From an uncultured Erythrobacter sp. (GTDB lineage Bacteria > Pseudomonadota > Alphaproteobacteria > Sphingomonadales > Sphingomonadaceae), in NCBI RefSeq assembly GCF_947492365.1, contig NZ_CANLMB010000001.1, forward strand, positions 1,602,874-1,666,873: a stretch of 64,000 bases of DNA, written 5' to 3'. The position numbers were made by a program, and so were the translations under genes. How positions within the stretch are numbered: the first letter of the stretch is position 1; each line of letters begins with the position of its first letter. The notes under the pieces were generated by a model. That model had not been told where the DNA came from. It was given only the letters and a program-made list of their open reading frames with translations, and searched no databases. Positions 18,906 to 25,583 of the stretch are shown one piece after another.

Positions 18906-19211
18906 GTGAGCAAGCCTGATGATCTTCCCCTCGGACCGGAGCGCAAAACTCCAGTCGCGAATGCTGAGAAGGCCGACGCGCAGTCCCCGAAGCGCGACGC
19001 CGACACCAGCAGCGTTCCGGTCCAACCCTTCTTCTCCCCAGAAGCCCCGCACGCCCCCAAGGAAGAACTGCGTAAAGCGAAGGTCTCCCGGCTTGATGCG
19101 GAAATCGAGGCCTTGCGCAGGAGCCCCACTCCGACGCAAACTCACGAAAATGGCCGGGAGATCGAAGAATCGCATGGCCGCACCAACCCGTTCCTAGATG
19201 GAGTAGCCTTT
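18906..19211 (+). other. In-frame upstream extension of pspA (102 codons)
   Basis: No stop codon separates GTG 18906 from the canonical pspA start at 19212. The frame has normal high-GC third positions and encodes a polar, proline-rich, probably disordered segment (DDLPLGPERKTPVANAEKAD) with a short helix KVSRLDAEIEALRRSP. The IEALR piece matches the end of the motif in the downstream array. It may be translated as part of a long PspA form, or it may be a leader not used when translation starts at 19212. Confidence 0.5.
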
Positions 19212-19901
19212 ATGGGCATTTTCAGCCGCACTCGTGACATTATCGCCGCGAACTTCAATGACATGCTCGACAATGCCGACGACCCGTCGAAGATGATCCG
19301 CATGATCATCCTCGAAATGGAGGAGACGCTGGTCGAGGTTCGGGCAAGCGCGGCGCGGACGATTGCCGATCAGAAAGAGATGCATCGCCACGTGGTCAAG
19401 CTTGACCGCTTGCAGAAAGACTGGGGCGAGAAGGCTCAGCTGGCGCTGTCGAAAGACCGCGAAGATCTGGCCCGCGCTGCTCTGGTCGAGAAGAAAAAGG
19501 CGAGCGACATGGGCGACCAGCTGCGCGCCGAGATCGCAGTGCTTGATGATGCGCTGCGCGCCTACGAGGCCGACATCCAGAAGCTCCAGCATCGTCTGCG
19601 CGAAGCCCGCAGCCGCCAGACGCAGATCGCTGCCCGCCTTGAGAGTGCAGAGAACCGCGTCAAGCTGCGCACGCTGATGAGCACCGAGCGCACCGACGAG
19701 GCGCTGGCACGTTTCGACCAGCTCGAACGCCGCGTCGATTTCGCCGAAGGGCGCGCCGATGCGCTGAGTATCGCTGAGGAAGGCACGCCCTCCCTCTCCG
19801 ACGAGATCGCCGCGCTGGCAGGCGCCGATGCGATCGATGATGAACTTGCAGAAATGAAAAAGGCGCTCGGCAAGCCCGACGCCTCCGACAAAGGGGAATA
19901 A
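19212..19901 (+). CDS. pspA: Phage shock protein A (PspA/IM30)
   Basis: A 229-aa ESCRT-III-like coiled-coil protein that binds stressed inner membrane and inhibits PspF. It begins GIFSRTRDIIAANFNDMLDN, the PspA amphipathic helix, followed by DDPSKMIRMIILEMEETLVE and long coiled coils through residue 190. Length matches PspA (about 222). ATG 19212 has GGAG nine bases upstream. The frame continues open upstream to 18906, so a longer form is possible. Confidence 0.95.
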   Translation: MGIFSRTRDIIAANFNDMLDNADDPSKMIRMIILEMEETLVEVRASAARTIADQKEMHRHVVKLDRLQKDWGEKAQLALSKDREDLARAALVEKKKASDMGDQLRAEIAVLDDALRAYEADIQKLQHRLREARSRQTQIAARLESAENRVKLRTLMSTERTDEALARFDQLERRVDFAEGRADALSIAEEGTPSLSDEIAALAGADAIDDELAEMKKALGKPDASDKGE

Positions 19902-19903
19902 AG

Positions 19904-20206
19904 GTGGAAGCCGAACTAATTGTCATCCCGGCGCTGTTTATTGGCCTTCCGTGGCTGATCCTGCACTACGTCACCAAGTGGAAGACCGCCGCAACGATCA
20001 CCACAGATGACGAAGTGCTGCTCGAGGAACTCTACAACCTCGCCAAGCGGCTTGATGAGCGGATGGACACGGTCGAGCGCCTCGTTGCGCATGACGATCC
20101 AACCTTCAATCCGGTCAAGCGCCTTCAGGCCGACCAAGACGCCGATAACCAGCAACTGCGCGAGCTTGAACAATTGCTCGCCGAGAAAAAGGGAGCCACC
20201 CAATGA
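19904..20206 (+). CDS. pspB: Phage shock protein B (PspB)
   Basis: A 100-aa PspB with a GTG start two bases after pspA. The N-terminal TM (LIVIPALFIGLPWLILHYV, residues 5-23) is followed by the conserved TKWKTAA stretch and a leucine-zipper helix LLEELYNLAKRLDERMDTVE. After the zipper comes RLVAHDDPTFNPVKRLQ, the PspB tail. With PspC it senses membrane stress and releases PspA from PspF. It is the prototype for the eight proteins downstream. Confidence 0.9.
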   Translation: MEAELIVIPALFIGLPWLILHYVTKWKTAATITTDDEVLLEELYNLAKRLDERMDTVERLVAHDDPTFNPVKRLQADQDADNQQLRELEQLLAEKKGATQ

Positions 20207-20580
20207 ACAGCCCGCGCACAACACTTTACCGCGACAGCGCGCATTCCAAATTGTTTGGTGTGTGCTCGGGGATCTCCGAATATACCGGGGTCAGCCGTTT
20301 CTGGGTCCGGGTGGGTGCAGTCATCTCTGTCTTCGCAACAGGAGGTTGGTCAATTCCGGCCTATCTGATCGCCGGCATCGCTCTCAAAAAGAAACCGCCG
20401 CATCTCTATCGCGATGTTCAGGAAGAGCAATACTGGCAGCGCGTGCGTCAAAGCCCGAGCCGCTCGGCCCGCGAAATCCGCGCCCGTTTCCGCGATATCG
20501 ACCGCCGGTTGGCGGATGTCGAAACCTATTACGTCAGCAACAATCCGCGCCTGACCGCGCAGATCGAAGAGCTGCGCTGA
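20203..20580 (+). CDS. pspC: Phage shock protein C (PspC)
   Basis: A 125-aa PspC-domain protein starting inside the pspB stop (ATGA). Residues 8-60 carry the PspC domain: LYRDSAHSKLFGVCSGISEY, then a membrane helix near GAVISVFATGGWSIPAYLIA. The cytoplasmic tail ends RFRDIDRRLADVETYYVSN and TAQIEELR. This tail has the same plan as the C-terminal module of the downstream proteins (DRxxVLExxVTD, then EIEALR), which suggests a common origin. Confidence 0.92.
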   Translation: MNSPRTTLYRDSAHSKLFGVCSGISEYTGVSRFWVRVGAVISVFATGGWSIPAYLIAGIALKKKPPHLYRDVQEEQYWQRVRQSPSRSAREIRARFRDIDRRLADVETYYVSNNPRLTAQIEELR

Positions 20581-20610
20581 TAGCGGACAGTTTGAAGGGG
20601 GGATTGAACC

Positions 20611-20874
20611 ATGCCGATCGAGGAACTGTTCCTCAACGCAATGCTTGTGATCCTGGGTTTCGCCGGGGTGATGGGACTGACAAGCATGTTCCTCAGCCAC
20701 CGGCGCCAGATGGCCGAGATCAAGTATGGATCGAAAACGGATGAAGCGCTGACGCACGAGAATATCGAGCTGCGCGAAACGGTGGAGATCATGCAGGACC
20801 GTCTCGCCGTACTCGAACAGATCGCCGTCGACCCCGCTCGGCGAACGGCGGAAGAGATTGAAAGACTGCGCTGA
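20611..20874 (+). CDS. PspB-like array protein 1
   Basis: An 87-aa protein with N-terminal TM (NAMLVILGFAGVMGLTSMFL, residues 9-28) and an HRRQ positive patch after it, so the C-terminus is predicted cytoplasmic. The helix HENIELRETVEIMQDRLAVL leads to EQIAVDPARRTAEEIERLR, the most divergent full copy of the shared module. It lies 30 bases after pspC with its own ribosome-binding site (AAGGGGGG). Same family as the next seven genes. Confidence 0.85.
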   Translation: MPIEELFLNAMLVILGFAGVMGLTSMFLSHRRQMAEIKYGSKTDEALTHENIELRETVEIMQDRLAVLEQIAVDPARRTAEEIERLR

Positions 20875-20906
20875 CTGGCCGCGCACCAATGAGGGACAAT
20901 TAGAAA

Positions 20907-21227
20907 ATGGAAAATATTGCGATACTGATCCCGATCATTGGTGTGATGATCCCGATAGTCGCGATTTGGGCGAAGCACCAACAGAAGATGGCCGAGATTC
21001 AGTCCGACAAGACCGCCGAACACACGGCTGAAAAAGCGGCGCAATATGCCTCGCACATCCAGAGACTCGAAGACCGCGTACAGGTGCTCGAACGCATCGT
21101 GACCGACCGCGGATATGACATTGCAACCCAGATCGAGGCGCTGCGCGACACGCGTCAGGTCGAACACTCATCCGAGCGCTCAGGCAGCGGCGTCCCGCTC
21201 AACATCGAAAAGAAGGAACAGGTATAA
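20907..21227 (+). CDS. PspB-like array protein 2
   Basis: A 106-aa protein: TM at residues 4-22 (IAILIPIIGVMIPIVAIWA), a basic AKHQQK edge, a helix, then the module LEDRVQVLERIVTDRGYDI followed by QIEALRD. The tail ends GVPLNIEKKE, which is repeated in array protein 3 as GVPLDLGKKE. The stop overlaps the next start by one base (TAATG). AGGGACAAT precedes the ATG. Confidence 0.87.
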   Translation: MENIAILIPIIGVMIPIVAIWAKHQQKMAEIQSDKTAEHTAEKAAQYASHIQRLEDRVQVLERIVTDRGYDIATQIEALRDTRQVEHSSERSGSGVPLNIEKKEQV

Positions 21228-21595
21228 TGGACTGGGGCAGTCCCTCCTTTGTTATCGCCATCATCGCGGTGTCGTATGGCGCATGGATCCTCAACAACTG
21301 GATCCGCGCCAAGCACGGCTACGAGCTTGAGGATGAGTGGGGCGGCAAGAGCCTGCCCAAGAAAAGCGCCGCAGACAGCGCCGAGGCCGAGCGTCTCAAA
21401 GCTGAGAACCGCGAGCTGAATGACAAGCTCGATACGATGCAGGACCGCATGATCGTGCTCGAAAAGATCGTCACCGATCGCGGCTATTCACTCTCCGAAG
21501 AGATCGAGGCCCTACGCGATACACCAGTGCGCAGCACCTCCCGCAAAGATAACGGCGTCCCGCTCGACCTCGGCAAAAAGGAGCCATCGGCATGA
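21227..21595 (+). CDS. PspB-like array protein 3
   Basis: A 122-aa protein with TM at about residues 7-24 (SFVIAIIAVSYGAWILNNW), then RAKHGYELEDEWGGKSLP, a linker shared with protein 4 (NGYPLDGAWGQALKPS). The coiled-coil ENRELNDKLDTMQDRMIVLE runs into KIVTDRGYSLSEEIEALRD. The tail repeats the GVPL..KKE ending of protein 2. It overlaps protein 4 by four bases (ATGA). Confidence 0.87.
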   Translation: MDWGSPSFVIAIIAVSYGAWILNNWIRAKHGYELEDEWGGKSLPKKSAADSAEAERLKAENRELNDKLDTMQDRMIVLEKIVTDRGYSLSEEIEALRDTPVRSTSRKDNGVPLDLGKKEPSA

Positions 21596-21957
21596 GCCCC
21601 GATGCAGCAGCCACAATCATCCCGCATCTGCCGTGGATCATCGGCGGCGGCCTCGCGGTCGCGGCGGGCGGGATTTACGGCTGGATCCACACCACCCGTC
21701 TGCGGATCGAGAACGGATACCCGCTTGACGGCGCATGGGGTCAGGCATTGAAGCCCTCGACCGACGGCGAAACCAAACAGCGCGTCGTGCTGCTGACCCA
21801 GGAAAACGCCGAACTGCGCGCCGAGCTTGGCTCGATGAAAGACCGGCTCGCCAATGTCGAGCGGATCGTCACCGACAGCGGCTACGCTCTGACATCGGAG
21901 ATCGACGCTCTGAGAGACCGCAGGCTCGAACACAGCAAGGATAAAGGGACCGCCTGA
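21592..21957 (+). CDS. PspB-like array protein 4
   Basis: A 121-aa protein with TM at residues 13-33 (LPWIIGGGLAVAAGGIYGWI), a TTRLR stop-transfer patch, and the linker NGYPLDGAWGQALKP. The helix ENAELRAELGSMKDRLANVE is followed by RIVTDSGYALTSEIDALRD. Closest relative in the array is protein 3 by linker and helix pattern, which points to a local tandem duplication. It ends DRRLEHSKDKGTA and overlaps the next start by one base. Confidence 0.87.
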   Translation: MSPDAAATIIPHLPWIIGGGLAVAAGGIYGWIHTTRLRIENGYPLDGAWGQALKPSTDGETKQRVVLLTQENAELRAELGSMKDRLANVERIVTDSGYALTSEIDALRDRRLEHSKDKGTA

Positions 21958-22271
21958 TGCCTGAGATTGCCATCATCTTTTCCAGTATCATCGTCATGCT
22001 GATTGTCATTGGCATCGGTGTGAACGCGCTGGCGGCCAAGATTCTGGCGCACAAACGCTGGGAGCGCGAGACCTCGCTGCTCGGCAGCAAGGGCCCTGCA
22101 GCAAGCGAAGTATCCGACCGCACCGACATGCTCGAAGACCGCGTCCGGGTGCTTGAACGTCTTGCCACTGATCGCGGCGCCACACTTGCCGACGAAATCG
22201 AAGCCCTGCGCGACGACCGCGCCGGCAAAGGCGTTCGGATCGCGCAGCAACAAAGTAAGGAGCTGGGCTGA
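21957..22271 (+). CDS. PspB-like array protein 5
   Basis: A 104-aa protein. A long hydrophobic stretch (residues 4-26, IAIIFSSIIVMLIVIGIGVN) is followed by KILAHKR, again placing the C-terminus in the cytoplasm. The module is LEDRVRVLERLATDRGATL followed by DEIEALRDD. The region between TM and module is shorter than in proteins 3 and 4. Start and stop overlap both neighbours by one base. Confidence 0.87.
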   Translation: MPEIAIIFSSIIVMLIVIGIGVNALAAKILAHKRWERETSLLGSKGPAASEVSDRTDMLEDRVRVLERLATDRGATLADEIEALRDDRAGKGVRIAQQQSKELG

Positions 22272-22528
22272 TGTTTGGAGCAGATACTCCGCTGGTCTGG
22301 GACGCAATACAGATTGCTGGCATTGCCGCACTGGCTGGTGCCAGTGCAATCTGGCTGCTCACCCGCCGTCGCGATCGCGCTGAGTCCAGCACAGGCGAAA
22401 CGTCCGACGCGGGCGATCCCAAGTTCGATCTCGAAAGCCGCGTTCGCGTGCTTGAGCGAATCGCGACCGATCGCTCGGTCGATCTTGCCGGCGAAATTGA
22501 AGCGCTGCGTGAAGGAGAAGCGCAATGA
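22271..22528 (+). CDS. PspB-like array protein 6
   Basis: An 85-aa protein, one of the two shortest in the array. TM at residues 13-30 (IQIAGIAALAGASAIWLL) ends with TRRRDR. The module is LESRVRVLERIATDRSVDL plus GEIEALREG at the very C-terminus, with no extra tail. The next gene starts four bases before its stop (ATGA). Confidence 0.87.
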   Translation: MFGADTPLVWDAIQIAGIAALAGASAIWLLTRRRDRAESSTGETSDAGDPKFDLESRVRVLERIATDRSVDLAGEIEALREGEAQ

Positions 22529-22896
22529 GCGCGGGTTGGGTAGTTGTAGCAATTGTCGCCATCGTCGTCTGGGGCATTGTCCAAACAGCCAAGGCACGCG
22601 CCGGGATCATCTCCGATGAATCGGGCAACGAAACCTTTGTTGGCAAGCAAGACGACTCATCGCGCGCCGAGATCGAGGACACCCGCCGCGAGATCGAGCA
22701 ATTGCGCGAGCGGCTCCATGTCCTTGAGCGGATCGCGACCGATGCCAACACGATGGATGCCCGCGAACGCGCGCGCATCGCCGCCGAAATCGAGGCGCTG
22801 CGCGCGCCGTCAGAACCTTCACTACTTGAAACCCCCTCACCCAAACCACCGGCGCCCACTATCGCGGGCACAAAGCGGGAGGAGCAGAGCAAATGA
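22525..22896 (+). CDS. PspB-like array protein 7
   Basis: A 123-aa protein with TM at residues 4-20 (GWVVVAIVAIVVWGIVQ) and TAKAR after it. The coiled coil EIEDTRREIEQLRERLHVLE leads to RIATDANT, then an insertion MDARERARIA not seen in the others before AEIEALRA. The C-terminal 25 residues are proline-rich. It overlaps the next gene by four bases. Confidence 0.85.
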   Translation: MSAGWVVVAIVAIVVWGIVQTAKARAGIISDESGNETFVGKQDDSSRAEIEDTRREIEQLRERLHVLERIATDANTMDARERARIAAEIEALRAPSEPSLLETPSPKPPAPTIAGTKREEQSK

Positions 22897-23147
22897 TGAT
22901 GGAACCCACCCTCGTAATCGCTGCGGCCTGTCTTGTCGGCCTGGTCGTTGTCGCCTTCGCCTTGCTGCGCGGCTGGCAGGGCTGGCTCGAACTCAAGCAG
23001 CAGGAGCTTGAGCGCAGGCAGAATTCCGGCCACCACCAGACCGAAATCGAAGGCGGCGCCTCTGTCGGCGCAGCGCGGATCGAACTGGCTGATATGAAAG
23101 AGCGGATCAAGAAGCTCGAAGCCATCGCCAGCGGAGTTGAGCTTTAA
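22893..23147 (+). CDS. PspB-like array protein 8 (truncated module)
   Basis: An 84-aa protein. TM at residues 6-25 (LVIAAACLVGLVVVAFALLR) is followed by a helix GWLELKQQELERRQ. The module is cut short: IELADMKERIKKLEAIASGV ends the protein, so the TDRG and EIEALR parts are missing. This is the last gene of the array; sufE begins 40 bases later with no terminator seen between. Confidence 0.8.
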   Translation: MMMEPTLVIAAACLVGLVVVAFALLRGWQGWLELKQQELERRQNSGHHQTEIEGGASVGAARIELADMKERIKKLEAIASGVEL

Positions 23148-23187
23148 CCCCTTCCCCTACGCAGCCACGCCCCCTAAATGCGCGGCC

Positions 23188-23601
23188 ATGCGATCTCTTG
23201 ATGACATCTTAGAAGAATACGAATTCCTCGAAGGCGATGAGCGTTACCGGCTGCTGATCGAGCTGGGGCGCGAGCTGGAGGAAATGCCCGCTGCCCTCAA
23301 AACCGACGCCACATTGGTGCGCGGATGTTCGGCGGCGGTCTGGGTTTACCCGACCGACACAGCTGGCGGCGGCAAGCTCCACTTCCTCGCCGACAGCAAC
23401 GCCGCGATCACCAAGGGGATTGTCGCGCTGGTTATTTCCGCGGTGCAGGACCGGCCAGCTACCGAAGTCGCCGCGATGGACGTGATGGGCGCGCTTTCGC
23501 CCTTTGACCTAAAGAACCAGCTATCGAGCAACCGCACGCAGGGCGTCCCCAATATGATCGCGCTTGTGCAGGAGCATGCGGCGCGGCTGGCTGCGGCATA
23601 G
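23188..23601 (+). CDS. sufE: SufE-family Fe-S assembly protein
   Basis: A 137-aa SufE. The conserved cysteine lies in TLVRGCSAAVWV (Cys48), which accepts sulfur from the SufS desulfurase. The ending FDLKNQLSSNRTQGVPNM is typical of the family. ATG 23188 gives the standard RSLDDILEEYEFLEGDERY start; no clear ribosome-binding site is present. The gene is on the same strand as the psp array but functionally unrelated, so read-through from the array is possible. Confidence 0.92.
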   Translation: MRSLDDILEEYEFLEGDERYRLLIELGRELEEMPAALKTDATLVRGCSAAVWVYPTDTAGGGKLHFLADSNAAITKGIVALVISAVQDRPATEVAAMDVMGALSPFDLKNQLSSNRTQGVPNMIALVQEHAARLAAA

Positions 23602-23605
23602 GACG

Positions 23606-24436
23606 GTGCGGCGGCTGTATTTCGCCGCTGGCTTAACCTGTGTCGCACTCGGCGGCATTGGCGCTGTTCTCCCGCTTTTGCCGACAGTCCCATTTCTGCT
23701 GCTGGCAGTGTTCTGCTTTGCGCGAAGCAATCCCGAATGGGAGCGCAGGATATTGGAGCACCCCAAATGGGGCCCTCAAGTCAGAGACTGGCAGGAGCGC
23801 CGGATCATTTCGCGCAATGCCAAACTGGCGGCGCTCACAACTATGGCGATTGGCGTTGGCATCACTTGGTTCACGATTGGCCATCCCTGGGTCTGGATAT
23901 CGGTGGCCGTGATCGTGATCGCCGGTGGATGGATTGCGACCCGAAGTGAGGGTCTGACAGCCCCCGACACGCCGCTAACGATCAGACCCGCGCGCGAAGC
24001 CGACCTTGCCGAGGCCAGCGAGCTTTGCCTGCGGTCCAAGGCGCATTGGGGCTATGACGCAGCCTTCATCGCCGCCTGCCGCGAAGAGTTGACACTGACA
24101 CCTGCTGACCTTGCCGGTGGGCATGTGGAGCTTGCCTATGATGGCGAAACCATGGTGGGCGTGATGCATCTGATACTCGAGGGCGATCAGGCGCATCTTG
24201 AAAAGCTGTTTATCGAGCCGCACGCGATTGGCGGCGGGATCGGGGGCGCTTTGTTTGCCCATACGCGTGAGCTGGCCTCGCAATCAGGCGCGCGGATCAT
24301 GCATGTGACCGCCGATCCGCAAGCGACCGGCTTTTACAAGCGGATGGGTTTCGAGCAAGTCGGCGAGGAGCCGTCCGGTTCGATCCCGGGGCGCGTGTTG
24401 CCGGTCATGACTCTGGATTTGCGATGTGCGGGCTGA
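23606..24436 (+). CDS. YbaN-family (DUF454) membrane domain fused to GNAT acetyltransferase
   Basis: A 276-aa fusion. Residues 1-115 form a YbaN/DUF454 inner-membrane domain: RRLYFAAGLTCVALGGIGAV, LPLLPTVPFLLLAVFCFARS, then WGPQVRDWQERRIISRNAK. Residues 124-276 form a GNAT acetyltransferase (LTIRPAREADLAEASEL, an acetyl-CoA loop in IGGGIGGALFA, and FYKRMGFEQVG). The start is uncertain: GTG 23606 matches YbaN N-termini, while ATG 23576 would overlap sufE. I see no stop or frameshift at the junction, so it reads as one polypeptide. Confidence 0.8.
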   Translation: MRRLYFAAGLTCVALGGIGAVLPLLPTVPFLLLAVFCFARSNPEWERRILEHPKWGPQVRDWQERRIISRNAKLAALTTMAIGVGITWFTIGHPWVWISVAVIVIAGGWIATRSEGLTAPDTPLTIRPAREADLAEASELCLRSKAHWGYDAAFIAACREELTLTPADLAGGHVELAYDGETMVGVMHLILEGDQAHLEKLFIEPHAIGGGIGGALFAHTRELASQSGARIMHVTADPQATGFYKRMGFEQVGEEPSGSIPGRVLPVMTLDLRCAG

Positions 24437-24462
24437 CCCGATGCAGCGCAAATCCGCGACGG

Positions 24463-24813
24463 TCAGGCCGTAAGTGACATCTCGAAAATGCCCCTGTTTT
24501 CCGAATGCCGCCATGTGCCAGTGATGCGGCGACCGTCGGGCGCAATGTGGCCCTCGTAATGGACCACTCGGCCATAATCTTCGAGGTCGGACCGGTAGCG
24601 CTTTTCGAAACGCAGCTCGCTGCCCTCGATCACGCCTTCGATGTCGGCTTTGACCTCGCCGGTGCCGAGAAGATGCGGCTCGATCACAAGACCGGATAGC
24701 GCACCCTGACGGGCGACCATTTTCGCCTTGAAAGGGTATCCACCAAGATCATCCGAGGCATCATAGCGAAAGCTGCCGCTCCAAAGGCCTTTTAGGGTCA
24801 GAGTATCGGACAC
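24463..24813 (-). CDS. Small beta-rich protein of unknown function, paralog A
   Basis: A 116-aa protein I do not recognise. It alternates short strands with GLWSGSFRYDASDD at the start, RFEKRYRSDLEDYGRVVHYE in the middle and ITGTWRHSENRGIFEMSL at the end. The GxWxGxxxY opening and TGxW..GxFEM ending recur in the neighbour at 25140-25562, so the two are paralogs. The pattern suggests a small lipocalin-like barrel. GTG 24813 with GGAGAG upstream is preferred over an upstream ATG at 24876. Confidence 0.65.
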   Translation of the reverse strand: MSDTLTLKGLWSGSFRYDASDDLGGYPFKAKMVARQGALSGLVIEPHLLGTGEVKADIEGVIEGSELRFEKRYRSDLEDYGRVVHYEGHIAPDGRRITGTWRHSENRGIFEMSLTA

Positions 24814-25139
24814 AATGTTTTCTCTCCGTCGATGCGGCGATGATAGCGGTGTCAGGTTACAATTTCCTACATGCACCTACCCGCGTATTACCATGGAGCT
24901 GATTGGCAAGGTGCTGGTCGCGCAGTTCGCTCTGACCCTTTCAATTAAGGTCGATGCATGCGCCCGCTCGGCTCAATCAGCCGGAGCCGAGCGGGCAAAA
25001 TAGGAAAGGTTACACTTTGGCAGCGCCACATTCCCTTCAACCCTGCGGAAATGCGCGGTTTGGAAGGAGCGGGAAAGTTTTTCAAAAACCCCACCTGCGC
25101 GGTCCATGTCAGCCAGCAAATCGCGAGCGCGCATCGCTC
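24814..25139. other. Intergenic region between two paralogous genes
   Basis: 326 bases without a convincing gene. It holds the long inverted repeat at 24962-24996 and an A/T-rich patch (GAAAGTTTTTCAAAAAC at about 25073-25089). No promoter could be assigned with confidence. Confidence 0.5.
24962..24996. repeat. 12-bp perfect inverted repeat
   Basis: GCCCGCTCGGCT (24962-24973) and AGCCGAGCGGGC (24985-24996) flank an 11-base loop. AAAA follows on the plus strand, no T-run follows on the minus strand. It could be a rho-independent-like stop for paralog B (minus strand) or a structural repeat. Confidence 0.55.
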
Positions 25140-25562
25140 TCAAAGCTCGATGCCAGCGACAATCTCCAATTCGGCCTCGGCCGATTGCGAGGCCGGTTCC
25201 TGCGCCGCCGATGCGCGCACCATCTCGAACGGCCCGCCCCAATGTTCGATGCTCCATTCGCCGGTGACCGTGTCGCAATCCTCGCTGAGCGTGCCGAAAT
25301 AGAGGACGGTTGCACAATACTCCTCGCCTGCGTCGTGGTAGGTCTTCTCCCAATGGACAGAGCGCCCGATCCGCAGGCCCAGCACCGTCGCACGTGCAGT
25401 GCCTGGGTGGAACTCGTTGGGCTCGATGACCTCTCCCTTCACCACCAGAGCGTCTTCCGTGAGGGTTGCGAGGAAAGGGGTGGTCGGCCCCGCTTCGGGC
25501 ACGTCAGGATAGTAGTATACGCCGTCCCACTGGCCTGTCATGTTCGGATTGCCGCTCGCCAT
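25140..25562 (-). CDS. Small beta-rich protein of unknown function, paralog B
   Basis: A 140-aa relative of the protein at 24463-24813. It opens TGQWDGVYYYPDVPEAGPTT, has VHWEKTYHDAGEEYCATVLY in the middle and TVTGEWSIEHWGGPFEMVRA near the end. A C-terminal Ala/Glu tail is added. No signal peptide. ATG 25562 follows GGGGGAGC. It sits just downstream of the crtW-crtZ pair on the same strand, with 21 bases between, so it may be cotranscribed with them. Confidence 0.65.
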   Translation of the reverse strand: MASGNPNMTGQWDGVYYYPDVPEAGPTTPFLATLTEDALVVKGEVIEPNEFHPGTARATVLGLRIGRSVHWEKTYHDAGEEYCATVLYFGTLSEDCDTVTGEWSIEHWGGPFEMVRASAAQEPASQSAEAELEIVAGIEL

Positions 25563-25583
25563 CTGCTCCCCCGCTCGCTGCTG

